DNA from: Adhaeribacter radiodurans
GTDB lineage: Bacteria > Bacteroidota > Bacteroidia > Cytophagales > Hymenobacteraceae
Length of the DNA stretch: 64,000 bases
Assembly: GCF_014075995.1 (NCBI RefSeq)
Contig: NZ_CP055153.1
Coordinates: forward strand, 4,340,001-4,404,000
Reading direction: 5' to 3'
Numbering within the stretch: position 1 is the stretch's first letter; each line of letters starts with the position of its first letter. The position numbers and the translations under genes are program-made. Under the pieces are notes generated by a model. It did not search any database and had not been told where the DNA came from. It saw only the letters and a program-made list of their open reading frames with translations. This document shows positions 41,902 through 51,262 of this stretch, piece after piece.

Positions 41902-42200
41902 ATGAATTTTGAAAAACTAGTTCCGAATGTTTATTACGTGTATATCACTAAGGGTTTGAAATTTTTTGCCGACTGTTTGGAGTTTACTATTGGACATAAT
42001 GAAATAAAATCAAGCGAACCGTTTTGTGTATTGGAAAAAGGTGGATTACAGATATATCTTTTTGAAAACGTAAAACTTGCTAAAGAGCAAAATCCCAAAT
42101 TTCTTCATCCTAACTTTCATAAAATTACTCTCCGTCCATGGGGGCTAAAGAATTCGCCTTAAGGGACGAACAAGTTTGCATTATAATTCAAGAGTGGTAA
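41902..42200 (+). pseudogene. VOC (glyoxalase/bleomycin-resistance fold) protein, decayed
   Basis: The frame opens with ATG and reads MNFEKLVPNVYYVYITKGLKFFADCLEF, a VOC N-terminus. After KLAKEQNP a block of perhaps 20 residues is missing, and the sequence resumes FLHPNFHKITLRPWG. There a one-base deletion near 42145 shifts the frame; in the restored frame the end reads KEFALRDEQVCIIIQEW followed by a stop at about 42200. At least two lesions, so non-functional. Confidence 0.75.
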
Positions 42201-42513
42201 AATCCTTTTGCCTAACTACGCATTTGTTTATATTATTGTAAAGATTGTTCGTAGACAATTATTTGATTTTAGTAATTTAGTTTTAGGCGACGAACTTAAT
42301 TAGTTTTTAACGATTCACAAGACATATTATCTACTACGAACAAAGTATAAAAACAATGGCAGGATTGAGCAGTAAAGTTCTTAACCTTTATTATCTTACC
42401 CTTAGGCCAAAGCAGCAAGGATCTTAACCCATTTACCAATTTTGTAAAAGCACGTTGTACGTCATATTAAATGGCACCGCATAAAAAATTACATCTTTAA
42501 AGAACATCCATTT
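42201..42513. other. Gap without a recognised gene
   Basis: AT-rich non-coding DNA between two pseudogenes; nothing recognised. Confidence 0.4.
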
Positions 42514-42895
42514 TTAGGATTTTATTTCCGTTTTATCTTGCCGCTTAAAATTACCTCCCCTTCTGGAAACTAATAATTTATTATTTATCCGAATGTATTT
42601 AACTTTATAGGTAGCACCAATCGTAGTCTTAATATTCTTGCCATTTTCACTACCTAATAGCGTAATTAAACAATACCATTTTCCTACCGAATTATTTCCA
42701 TTAATTTTGACCACCTGCTGGCCATTAAAATGATAGATGGTTTCAACATCTCGAAGAAAATTATCAAAGGCTTGCGCCATTTCTTTTCTACCTTCCAGTT
42801 TTAAAATTGTTTTTCCTTCGGCTACTGTTTCAGATATCGCATTTTCAGAAAAACAATTGCACTTGGTTTTCAAAGTATTTATTATCTCCCAACAT
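42514..42895 (-). pseudogene. NTF2/SnoaL-like protein, frameshifted and N-terminally short
   Basis: The main frame gives ENAISETVAEGKTILKLEGR, then MAQAFDNFLRDVETIYHFNG and VKYIRINNKLLVSRRGG, a SnoaL/NTF2-like fold. It has no ATG; its first possible start is TTG at 42873. An ATG at 42895 opens another frame (MLGDNKYFENQVQLF), and removing one T from the T-run near 42850 joins it to the main frame. Even then the N-terminus is about 15-20 residues short. It is divergent from the HxlR gene, a common arrangement. Confidence 0.65.
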
Positions 42896-42928
42896 GGAAA
42901 TAGTATTATTGTAAATCAATGATTTAAA

Positions 42929-43282
42929 ATGAAAAAGAAAGAAAAAATTTGTCCGGAGGTTGCCACTTGTTCTGTGGATTATGCCTTTAAGCGCATTGGA
43001 GGCAAATACAAAGGCAAAATTTTATGGTATTTGCACGAACACTCTATTTTGCGTTACGGCGAGTTAAGCAGGACCATGTCGGACATTACTACTAAATTGC
43101 TGACTCAAACTTTATGGGAACTAGAAACAGACCATTTAATTGATCGAAAAGTATATCACGAAGGTCCGTTTAAAGTAGAGTATACCTTAACAGAAGTTAG
43201 CAATGAACTGATCCCCTTTATCCGTTACTTAAAAAAATCGGGCAACAAACAAATCAAAGAGGAACTGAAAAATGCTAAATAA
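42929..43282 (+). CDS. HxlR-family winged-helix transcriptional regulator
   Basis: A 117-residue regulator. The HxlR/DUF24 signature is clear: CSVDYAFKRIGGKYKGKILW near residue 11, LRYGELSRTMSDITTKLLTQ near residue 36, LWELETDHLIDRKVYHEGP near residue 57 and VEYTLTEVSNEL near residue 78. The early cysteines (Cys8 and Cys13 region) may be redox- or electrophile-sensitive, as in several HxlR regulators such as HypR or YodB. It is divergent from an NTF2-like pseudogene and near SDR and VOC remnants. HxlR genes often control such detoxification genes, so its target set here has probably decayed while the regulator survives. Confidence 0.92.
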   Translation: MKKKEKICPEVATCSVDYAFKRIGGKYKGKILWYLHEHSILRYGELSRTMSDITTKLLTQTLWELETDHLIDRKVYHEGPFKVEYTLTEVSNELIPFIRYLKKSGNKQIKEELKNAK

Positions 43283-43429
43283 TAAATTGTTCTACTGCAA
43301 TTCAAATCTTTTTACTTAACTCTTCCGGAACCGGAACTTGGCTATAACCAGGAAGAGTTGCGGAGCGTGCCGTGGATATAGGAGTAATTTCTATCTTTAT
43401 ACCGCATTATTAATTTATTTTATTTTTTC

Positions 43430-44896
43430 ATGCTCCACAAAATTAAAATTCTTACTTGTTCTCTTTTATTATCGCTACCGGTAACTGCGCAGGAAAACTC
43501 CTCTTGGGGAAAAATTTTTAATCGTATTAATGCCGAGGTACAACAAAATTCTAAAGCTTATAGCACTTTACAACAAGCCTCGGCTACTATTGGCCACCGC
43601 TTAACCGGCTCGGAAAACGGCAAAAAAGCCGAAGAATACGCTTATAATTTATTAAAGTCGTATGGTTTTGAAAAGGTGCGTTACCAACCCTTTGAAGTAG
43701 AAAGCTGGCGCCGGGGCGAGTTACGGGTACAAATAGGTACCGACGCCGATCACCTACAGGATATTAAATCGGTATCACTGGCCCATTCGCCGGTAAAAGC
43801 CGAGTTAACCGCTGCTATTGTAGATATGGGTAACGGGCTGGAAGTTGATTACCAGGCCAAACCGGGGGCAGTTACTGAAAAAATTGCATTGGTTTATTTA
43901 GGGGTTTTACCCGGTTCAGCACCGGGTACGGGCACCTTGCACCGATCCGAAAAAACGGCTTTGGCTAAGAAGTACGGGGCCAGTGGTATTATAATCATTA
44001 ACACGGTAGCAGGCGGCACCTTACTCACGGGCACGGCCTCAGTTACTGGCAAACTAATTCCTATTCCGGCGGTGTGTATCGGTAAAGAAGACGGCCTGAA
44101 ATTAAAAGAACAACTCCGCTCCGGTCCTTTGGTATCCGCGATAAACATGACCAATTTTTCCGGGTTAATAAATGCCCGCAATGTTATTGCTACTTTGCCG
44201 GGTGCCACACTGCCAAAAGAAAAAATTGTTGTGGGCGGCCACCTGGATACCTGGGATTTAGCTACCGGCGCTATTGATAACGGCCTTGGCTCTTTCTCGG
44301 TGATTGATATGGCACGTACTTTTAAGACTTTAAAATTACGGCCTAAACGTACGATAGAGTTTGTATTGTTTATGGGCGAAGAAGAAGGCTTGCTGGGCTC
44401 CGAAGCTTACGTAGCCGAAGCCATGAAAGATAAATCCATGCAAAACATTGCCTTTATGCTGAACTACGACATGACCAACGACCCCAAAGGGTACCATGCC
44501 ACCAGTGAGGCTTGTAAACCTTTATTCCAAACCATTGGGGCTTTAGCCAGCAAAATTGATACAACTTTTAAGAATAATTTCTCTAGCCGGGCGGGCCTGC
44601 ACAGCGATCACCAGCCGTTTATGTTGCACGGCGTACCCACAGGCGGTTCTTTTGGCGGCAAACTTCCGGCGGGTGGCGGCGATTGCTACCACGCTGATTG
44701 CGACGGGTTTGACCTGGTGGAAGAAAGCGGCTTAAAAAACACGGTTCGATTTAGCAGCATGCTGGTATATGGTTTAGCCGACTCAGTTAAAATACCTGCG
44801 AAACACTTAAACGATTCAGAAACAAAAGCTTTCTTGATTACTAACAAATTACAGGAACCTCTAAAAATTGCCGGGGAGTGGCGCTGGGCGGATTAA
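43430..44896 (+). CDS. Secreted M28-family zinc aminopeptidase
   Basis: A 488-residue protein with a signal peptide ending in LPVTAQE. It has a PA-type insert (about residues 120-250, including KKYGASGIIIINTVAGGTLL) followed by the M28 catalytic domain. GGHLDTWDLATGAIDNGLGS gives the first zinc ligands, LFMGEEEGLLGSEAYVAEA the catalytic Glu pair, NYDMTNDP a further ligand, and GDCYHADCDGFDLVEE the last histidine. All ligands appear intact. Such enzymes release N-terminal residues from peptides in the periplasm or outside. The gene stands alone and is undamaged within an otherwise decayed region. Confidence 0.93.
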   Translation: MLHKIKILTCSLLLSLPVTAQENSSWGKIFNRINAEVQQNSKAYSTLQQASATIGHRLTGSENGKKAEEYAYNLLKSYGFEKVRYQPFEVESWRRGELRVQIGTDADHLQDIKSVSLAHSPVKAELTAAIVDMGNGLEVDYQAKPGAVTEKIALVYLGVLPGSAPGTGTLHRSEKTALAKKYGASGIIIINTVAGGTLLTGTASVTGKLIPIPAVCIGKEDGLKLKEQLRSGPLVSAINMTNFSGLINARNVIATLPGATLPKEKIVVGGHLDTWDLATGAIDNGLGSFSVIDMARTFKTLKLRPKRTIEFVLFMGEEEGLLGSEAYVAEAMKDKSMQNIAFMLNYDMTNDPKGYHATSEACKPLFQTIGALASKIDTTFKNNFSSRAGLHSDHQPFMLHGVPTGGSFGGKLPAGGGDCYHADCDGFDLVEESGLKNTVRFSSMLVYGLADSVKIPAKHLNDSETKAFLITNKLQEPLKIAGEWRWAD

Positions 44897-45174
44897 CAAC
44901 TACAAAAAAATAATAACCCCATGTTTATTTAAAGAATTTCATCCTCCTGCTACACTTATGTAAAATAGAGTAGCAAAAAGTATGAAATTAATCCAATTTT
45001 TAGCAGCTTAAATTATCGCCAATTAAGGTATCCTCACTACCTGATTATTACTAAATTGAGATAATTGAGCCTTAAAATCTTACCTGTTTTTATAAGGTAG
45101 CACAGTATACCCAAAGCCAAACCGCAGAATAGCAGTTTGGCTTTGTTTTTTAAAATCCTGGTATCCATGCTTTT

Positions 45175-45520
45175 CTACAAGGGTTCCCAGAGCTCAATCT
45201 TATTGCCTTCGGCATCCAGAATAGGAATAAATTTTCCGTATGCAACCGTTTCCATTTCATCCAATATGGGTACGCATTTGCATTTACCTTTTTTACTATT
45301 CCTTCCAAATTCTGAACCCTGCAATTAATCATAAATTTCTTCTTATAGGGAGCAAAATAAAGGCTGTCACTTTTCAAAGGAGTCCATTGAAGCTGATTAA
45401 TCTCGTTGAGGCGATTTATATTTCTGGATTCAAAAGTAGCTCTCAGTCATTTACCTCCAGACCTAAGTTCGAAGCATACTATTTTTTACCGGCTGTCTTC
45501 CCGAATTACATCTGGTAAAA
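45175..45520 (-). pseudogene. Second VOC-fold protein, decayed
   Basis: On the minus strand, pieces of a VOC protein appear in different frames. The upstream piece reads LGLEVN, an in-frame TGA near 45451, then ESYFESRNINRLNEINQLQW and KKFMINCRVQNLEGIVKKVN. After a frameshift near 45275 the other frame reads LDEMETVAYGKFIPILDAEG and NKIELWEPL, then a stop at 45175. The joined order is the standard C-terminal half of a glyoxalase-like protein. At least one stop and one frameshift. Confidence 0.75.
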
Positions 45521-45586
45521 GATTTACAAAAGGTGCTAAACTAGATGAATTATAAATGGCTAAAAAGCTTCGAAGAAAAACACGGC

Positions 45587-45644
45587 TTTTAGATAACTCT
45601 CTGCGGAAAACAAAAACTAATTTTCACCCAAGAGTTATCTAAAA
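45587..45644. promoter_or_regulatory. Inverted repeat before the SDR remnant
   Basis: TTTTAGATAACTCT (45587-45600) and AGAGTTATCTAAAA (45631-45644) are perfect 14 bp inverted repeats, 30 bases apart, about 30 bases before the SDR remnant. Possibly a former operator. Confidence 0.35.
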
Positions 45645-45675
45645 CAAAAAATGGAAAAATAATTATAAGAGAGTC

Positions 45676-45975
45676 TTGCAAAAGCCAATTGGCCTTGGTT
45701 TTACCGCAAAATCTAACACCGCAGAAATAATTGTAGGGATAAACCTTACCGGAAAAGTGGCGATTATAACCGGCGGTTACACTTGTATTGGTTTAGAAAC
45801 TACCCAAACACTGGCGGCCGCCTCTACCGTAATTATGCCCGTCCGAAGTATTCAAAAAGCCCAGCAGAATTTAGCCGGGATTGCTAATGTAGAGTTAGCC
45901 GAAATGGACTCAATGGACCATACTTCCATAATGAGTGTAATAGGTTTTCTTAGATGTTTTAATAAGCAAGGCTAA
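45676..45975 (+). pseudogene. Short-chain dehydrogenase remnant (N-terminal third)
   Basis: About 99 codons read MQKPIGLGFTAKSNTAEIIV, then LTGKVAIITGGYTCIGLETT, the SDR Rossmann motif (TGGxxxIG), followed by a second strand and helix (VIMPVRSIQKAQ) and IANVELAEMDSMD. The frame then leaves the family and stops. The full family length is about 300 residues or more, so the catalytic Tyr-x-x-x-Lys is gone. The start codon is TTG, probably mutated from ATG. SDR genes of this kind are often regulated by HxlR proteins. Confidence 0.75.
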
Positions 45976-46006
45976 TCTGATTTTATTTTTTACTAAATTC
46001 CTTTAA

Positions 46007-46052
46007 AAAAGAAAAGACTGTTTAGTATAGTTACTAAACAGTCTTTTCTTTT
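46007..46052. terminator. Bidirectional intrinsic terminator
   Basis: 21 bp perfect stem 46007-46027/46032-46052 with loop TAGT; A-run on the left and T-run on the right, so it can stop transcription from both sides. It serves the lyase gene on the minus strand. Confidence 0.8.
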
Positions 46053-46101
46053 TATTATAAAGCATTCTGGTGATAAGGATAACAGAATACCTGAATCCCA
46101 G

Positions 46102-47346
46102 TTATTGTGTTACTGTAAAATTAATAGTTAAAGCCGTGCCAGCATTTCCACTACGACCTGCTGCGGAATAAGGAGTAGCTTTTAAGGTATATTTACCTAA
46201 TGCGGGGCGCCACGCCGCGTAATTCAGATTTGTATCCCCGAATAATGCATAGGGAGCGCCACCTTCTGTTTTCGTATAATTTTTAGCACCGGAAAGAGCA
46301 AAGTACACACTACCAACGGTAGTATTAGTATTAGCCCGGATATTAATATTTTTGGTAGGTAAACCCGAAAGCTTGATAGTAGCACCGTTTGCAATTGTCC
46401 GGATATCTTTGTCTGTATCCGCGTTAACCAAAGTATAGCTTACTACTTTTTGGCCGGTAGCAGATACAGGGGCATCATCTTCTGCTGGTGGGTTATTTTT
46501 GCCGGAACCCGAAGGGGCTACATCATTGTAAGAAGCGCCACCCGATGCAGTACGGATATCATCGATAAAGAGCGCCCGCTTGCTGATGGTACCCCATTTT
46601 CTTTTGTAAATACCGGTTTTAAAGTAAGGATGATCATTATCGTTGTAGCTATTCGGACCACGGAAGGTAAGTGATTTAGTACCGTTTAACCATACATCTA
46701 AAACTCCGTCAGATTGGTGAGAAAAGTTAATGTGAAATACAAAATCAACCCATTTATCTTTAATTACCGGTCCCAGGTCAAATACTTTTTTACCGCTAAT
46801 GGTGGAGTTGGTGTTATTCGAACGCGTGGCCCAATACATTACCACGTTTAATCTACCTTTACTAACCACCAAAGCAATGGGGGGAAAACGAGCGGCCTCT
46901 CCTTTATCTTCCATGGCGTGCCACTGTGCAATTATATCCCAACTATCTACGGCGGTGCTGGTTTGCCAATAGCTGCTTGGTAATTTCATACTAAACCCAT
47001 ACCAACGGTTACTAGATGTTTCGGCTGGTAATAATATTTCCGAACGTAGTTTGTAGTCCGCTTTTCTTAACTCAATACGTGCAGATTTCGATCCTGATCT
47101 GGACTCGGCACTAGTAAGAACAAAGCCATGTGACTTATATACTTGTTTGTTAAACGGACTCATGGCAGAGGATTCGAATCTTTGTTCTACCAAAAGATTC
47201 TTCCGGTAAGAATCAATGGAGGTAATATTACTAGCGTTGGCTAATTCGACTTCTGGTTTAACATCTGGCTGAACTAATTCTTCAGTATCACAAGCTGTTG
47301 TAAATAATGACAGTAAGGGAATAGACAAAAGTAGTTTAGTTTTCAT
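46102..47346 (-). CDS. Polysaccharide lyase-like lipoprotein (heparin-lyase-I/PL20-type jelly roll)
   Basis: A 414-residue lipoprotein (lipobox LFTTACDTEE). Residues about 50-275 form a beta-jelly-roll of the PF14099 type: LLVEQRFESSAMSPFNKQVY, SRSGSKSARIELRKADYKLR, YGFSMKLPSSYW, IIAQWHAMEDKGEAARFPPI and VDFVFHINFSHQSDGVLDVW. Members with known activity cleave glucuronan or related acidic glycans by beta-elimination. The C-terminal ~115 residues are a separate Ig/CBM-like beta domain (VVSYTLVNADTDKDIRTIAN). The signal is for a surface or periplasmic lipoprotein. No SusCD pair is adjacent. Family fold is likely; exact substrate is not known. Confidence 0.8.
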   Translation of the reverse strand: MKTKLLLSIPLLSLFTTACDTEELVQPDVKPEVELANASNITSIDSYRKNLLVEQRFESSAMSPFNKQVYKSHGFVLTSAESRSGSKSARIELRKADYKLRSEILLPAETSSNRWYGFSMKLPSSYWQTSTAVDSWDIIAQWHAMEDKGEAARFPPIALVVSKGRLNVVMYWATRSNNTNSTISGKKVFDLGPVIKDKWVDFVFHINFSHQSDGVLDVWLNGTKSLTFRGPNSYNDNDHPYFKTGIYKRKWGTISKRALFIDDIRTASGGASYNDVAPSGSGKNNPPAEDDAPVSATGQKVVSYTLVNADTDKDIRTIANGATIKLSGLPTKNINIRANTNTTVGSVYFALSGAKNYTKTEGGAPYALFGDTNLNYAAWRPALGKYTLKATPYSAAGRSGNAGTALTINFTVTQ

Positions 47347-48430
47347 AAAGAACGATTAAAGTTAGAAAAACAATATTAAAAATATACAATTTGTAAAAGC
47401 ACTAATCAGCAACTATCAGCTCAAGTGAAATTGTATATTATTTAACATAAAAAAGCATTTAGTAAGATAAATATTAGGATAAAACCATAATTGAAAAGAT
47501 TAAAAGCAAACATCGGACAACGTTATTATTTTAAATAAATATAATTTAACTTATACAATGTAACCTTTTACAATTCTTTAATTATGGCTCAAACATAGAG
47601 CATAAAATTTTATCCACCAAATTTTAATTGTTTTTATGCTTAATATTTAATTTTTTATCAATAAAACACCAATAATTTTAGTAAATCCAACATAAAAGTA
47701 ATTGACTATGCTTTGCCAATTATAAATACATATATATCAAATGCATATTAAATTATAATAAATTCACGAAAATAAAACCAACAGTCATTTACATAATTTT
47801 GGACAAGAATACAGCTATTGAAACTAATACAACTTTTATTATTAGTTTTATTTTTGTATTATTTTTATAATTACGAATCTTAATTAATCAACACTAACAC
47901 AAACACCATATCAATAATACAATAAAATGCTGCCGTTTAACCAATATTATGCCAAAAAACTGTTGTGTTGCTAACCGTTTCATATTTAGGCACCTAGTAG
48001 ATTACTTATAATTTGATGAGATATAATGTGCTGAATTTTTCTACACACTGTAGAAGATGTCCACACTCACAAAAATTGATTTTATAGAGAGTAATTGTAT
48101 GATAGACAAGAACAAGAATATTGAATTGGTAATTAAATAAAACTATTTTGTTATAGGGTAAAAACAGTAGATGCCCTGGAACTTGCAACATAGTTACCCA
48201 ACTATCTACTCTTAACAATTATTATTCTATGGAATTTTGATACTAGGTTAAACCTGACCGGTAAATTTTTTTAGTAAGTTAAGCTGTACAAATAATTCGA
48301 AATAAATTATACAGAGTGCTGATTCAACTCTCCCTATCTTGATTTAGCCCTTCCTTATAGAAAAGTCTGTCTTTCTATTACACTTTATTGTTTATATTTA
48401 GAAACCAACTTTACAGCCACAAAAGCTTCT
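47347..48430. other. Long very AT-rich intergenic region
   Basis: Over 1 kb without a convincing gene. It is strongly AT-rich with many short A and T runs. A 70-codon minus-strand frame at 48006-48218 has no motif or context and is probably chance. The region should contain both divergent promoters. Confidence 0.45.
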
Positions 48431-49447
48431 ATGATAAAAAATGCCTACTTCTTATTTTTGTTTCTGCTTAGCTATTCCTTTTCCTGCTTTAGTCAGAAAA
48501 TAATTGGCAGCTCTACAGTTGCTCCCAGAATGCGGGTTATTGTAGATAATGATTTTAGTGGCGATCCAGACGGATTGTTTCAGCTTGCGCACCTTTTGTT
48601 ATCTCCATCCGTAGAAACCCGGGCCATTATTGGTTCGCACCTTAAAGTGGGTGATGGCTTTGATCCTTCCCAAACCCAGGCTCAAAATGCAGCTAACCAA
48701 GCTAAAGAATTACTAAAAATAATGGGTATAAAAAGCAACATTCCGGTAATTCCCGGTTCCAACACTGCTATGCCCAACGACAGCACGCCGGTTAAAAGCG
48801 AAGCCGTAAACTTTATTATAAAAGAAGCTTTACGCACCGATACCAAATTACCCTTGTACCTGCTTTGCGGAGCCGGCCTCACCGAAATTGCCTCGGCCGT
48901 ATTAACTAATCCCCAAATTGCCGGTAAAATTACTTTGGTATGGATTGGCGGTCCGGAATATCCCGATCTGGCCTACCCGCCACCAAATTATTCTAACCCC
49001 GAATACAACCTGAATATTGATATTGCCGCGGCAAGAGTTGTCTTTAATAAATCTAGTATTCCCATTTGGCAAGTACCCCGCAATGCCTATCGGCAAGCCA
49101 TTTTGCCTTACTCACAGTTACTTCTAAAAATTAAACCGCAGGGGAAAACAGGGAGTTACCTAAGTGGCATTTTAGAAAGCCTTATGACCCGGATTCAAAA
49201 ATATGTAAACATGGGCGAGACCTATATTCTCGGTGATAGCCCCCTGGTATTACTAACCGCGCTTCAATCCTCCTTCGAACCCGATCCATCTTCCAGCACC
49301 TACGTACTAAAACCCGCGCCCAGCATTAACCAACAAGGAGCGTACGAGTTCAATCATCAGGGCCGCCCCATTCGGGTATATACCCAATTAGACATTAACT
49401 TAATGTTTAACGATTTTTTTGCTAAACTGGAATTATTTAGTAAATAA
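48431..49447 (+). CDS. Secreted inosine/uridine-preferring nucleoside hydrolase-like protein
   Basis: A 338-residue protein with a signal peptide (LFLFLLSYSFSCFSQ). The mature part starts MRVIVDNDFSGDPDGLFQLA, the calcium-binding DxDxxxDxDG-like signature of nucleoside hydrolases. It continues IPVIPGSNTAMP, LYLLCGAGLTEIASAV, ITLVWIGGPEYPD and, near residue 200, NLNIDIAAARVVFNKSSIPI, matching the substrate-binding Asn-Asp block. The family hydrolyses the N-glycosidic bond of ribonucleosides to give base and ribose; some members act on other ribosides. Secretion points to scavenging of external nucleosides. Monocistronic as far as can be seen. Confidence 0.88.
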   Translation: MIKNAYFLFLFLLSYSFSCFSQKIIGSSTVAPRMRVIVDNDFSGDPDGLFQLAHLLLSPSVETRAIIGSHLKVGDGFDPSQTQAQNAANQAKELLKIMGIKSNIPVIPGSNTAMPNDSTPVKSEAVNFIIKEALRTDTKLPLYLLCGAGLTEIASAVLTNPQIAGKITLVWIGGPEYPDLAYPPPNYSNPEYNLNIDIAAARVVFNKSSIPIWQVPRNAYRQAILPYSQLLLKIKPQGKTGSYLSGILESLMTRIQKYVNMGETYILGDSPLVLLTALQSSFEPDPSSSTYVLKPAPSINQQGAYEFNHQGRPIRVYTQLDINLMFNDFFAKLELFSK

Positions 49448-49706
49448 ACCACTGGATTTAATTAACCGGGAATTTAGATTATGCGGATTTAAAAAGCAGA
49501 ATACTGCTTATATGCCTGAAAAATTTACTAAATAACCCAGAAGAAAATATTAATCGATAATACTATATTTCTAAAAGCAGATTTATAATTTCAAACCATT
49601 ACCAAAACCTTTTCCGGTTTGGCGTAAATAAAAAGTTTCTCCGTAACAAATTTGTTTTTACCTAATAAAACCGGAATTACAAAATATCTATAATATTTGA
49701 ATAATA

Positions 49707-50186
49707 ATGGATGTCCAAGACTTAATTCGCCGATTAAAATTGCAACCTCATCCGGAAGGGGGATTTTATAGAGAAACGTACAGATCTAATCAATCTTTGG
49801 TAAATAATCAAGGACAAAACCGGAATGTTAGTACAGCTATATTTTATTTATTACAGGATAACTATAAATCTGCTTTTCATCGCATTCTCTCGGATGAACT
49901 ATGGTTTTTTCATCAGGGACTGACCGTAGAAATAGTTATTATTCAAGATGGCCAGTTAACTTCTGTTCTCCTAGGAAACGATTTTGAGAAGGGGGAAATA
50001 CCGCAAGCCATCATACCGGCTAATACCTGGTTTGCGGCTAAAATAAAAAATAGGACTGGCTATTCCTTAATAAGCTGCACCGTAGCGCCCGGCTTTGATT
50101 TTGCCGATTTTGAATTAGCCGAAAAAGAGAAACTGCTTCAGCAATTCCCTCATTTAAAAGATGCTATAGAAGAGTATAGTAAATAA
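49707..50186 (+). CDS. Cupin, DUF985 family
   Basis: A 159-residue cytosolic protein of the DUF985 cupin family. It starts with LIRRLKLQPHPEGGFYRETY, the family hallmark. It continues STAIFYLLQDNYKSAFHRIL, DELWFFHQGLTVEIVII and ANTWFAAKIKN, then YSLISCTVAPGFDFADFELA. The HPEGG, His and Glu residues could bind a metal as in other cupins. The biochemical role of the family is not settled. It stands alone with no informative neighbours; length is normal. Confidence 0.9.
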   Translation: MDVQDLIRRLKLQPHPEGGFYRETYRSNQSLVNNQGQNRNVSTAIFYLLQDNYKSAFHRILSDELWFFHQGLTVEIVIIQDGQLTSVLLGNDFEKGEIPQAIIPANTWFAAKIKNRTGYSLISCTVAPGFDFADFELAEKEKLLQQFPHLKDAIEEYSK

Positions 50187-50276
50187 AAACAGTTCAAACA
50201 GCAGAAAATATATTTTATTACGAGTACGGCTATTAGCTGTTTGTATAAATAAGTTCTTATATTAAACACACGTTTA

Positions 50277-50984
50277 TTATTCTTTTAAATCATTAGGTAA
50301 TTCTTTGATAGAAATATTACGGAAATGATGGGTGGCGCCCGGCGCCCAGGAATCCAGAATATTCCAACCTACTACGGTTGACGAGTACAGGGCGGTCCAA
50401 TGCGATTGAAAACCAATCATACCTTGGGTAGCTCCCGCAATAAAATCGTTTTTGGGTTGGGTAACGTCCCACATTTGTACCCCGTTAATCCAGAGAGTAA
50501 TGTGCGGCATCTCCCCTACCATCCGGATCCGGAAGGAATTCCAGTCGTTGGCTTTCCAAACATTTTCCCGCCCGGTGGTTTTTGCTTCGCGGCTCACTGG
50601 CATGCGTTCCCCGAGCAAGTTTCCGGTGTTTTCAGCGGCTTCGTCTAACTCAATCTGGTAAGCAATGCCGCTTTCAGAAGCCCTGATAAAAATGCCGCCG
50701 TTAGTGAACGAATCAATCTTGGCCTCCAGGTACAGATCAAAATTTTTAAAATTTTTATCCGATAGCAACACTCCCCCCTGCCCATAAGGATTTTGCCTAA
50801 TTACAATAGCGTTATTTTCCACTCGTACATCGGGGGTAGTACCCTGGTGCGTAGTTCGGCTAATGTGCCAACCCTGTAAATCTTTCCCATTGAAGATAGA
50901 TTTATACCCCGCTGGAATTTGCGCCCAGGCAGCTGGCACCAGAAAAGTTGTTAAAACCAGGATCAGAATACTTTTTATTTGCAT
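50277..50984 (-). CDS. DUF1080 (3-keto-disaccharide hydrolase-like) secreted protein
   Basis: A 235-residue secreted protein with signal peptide ending VPAAWAQ. The DUF1080 jelly roll is clear: GYKSIFNGKDLQGWHISRTT, VLLSDKNFKNFDLYLEAKID, NGGIFIRASESGIAYQIELD and FRIRMVGEMPHITLWINGVQ, ending HFRNISIKEL. Recent family names describe DUF1080 proteins as 3-keto-disaccharide hydrolases, which cleave sugars already oxidised at C3. That fits the PVC-type dehydrogenase encoded on the same strand at 52731 as a possible sugar oxidiser. The SUMF1-like gene lies between the two. Single gene or tail of that cluster. Confidence 0.88.
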   Translation of the reverse strand: MQIKSILILVLTTFLVPAAWAQIPAGYKSIFNGKDLQGWHISRTTHQGTTPDVRVENNAIVIRQNPYGQGGVLLSDKNFKNFDLYLEAKIDSFTNGGIFIRASESGIAYQIELDEAAENTGNLLGERMPVSREAKTTGRENVWKANDWNSFRIRMVGEMPHITLWINGVQMWDVTQPKNDFIAGATQGMIGFQSHWTALYSSTVVGWNILDSWAPGATHHFRNISIKELPNDLKE

Positions 50985-51262
50985 GTGCTGATTCGTACTT
51001 TTTAAATTTAAATTTTAGCAACAATTTCGTATGATAATATTCAGAATCTTGTCTGAAGTAATTTGCTCGGCCGCTTTAACCAGTTAAAAACTAGCTACTA
51101 CCTTTATAAACCAGTTACGCTTCGTTAAACTAGCGTCAGGGAAATTAATATTTTTTAAAATTCAATTGAAAGACGCTAATACTTCTGCTTAGCCCTTAAT
51201 TTAAACAGGTGAGTTTTAGCCAATCATTTAGAAACATTAACTCATAACTTTTAACTCTTAAC

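Noticed and set aside
48006-48218. 70-codon minus-strand ORF in the long AT-rich gap
   Set aside because: No motif, no plausible start context and no neighbours that would explain it.
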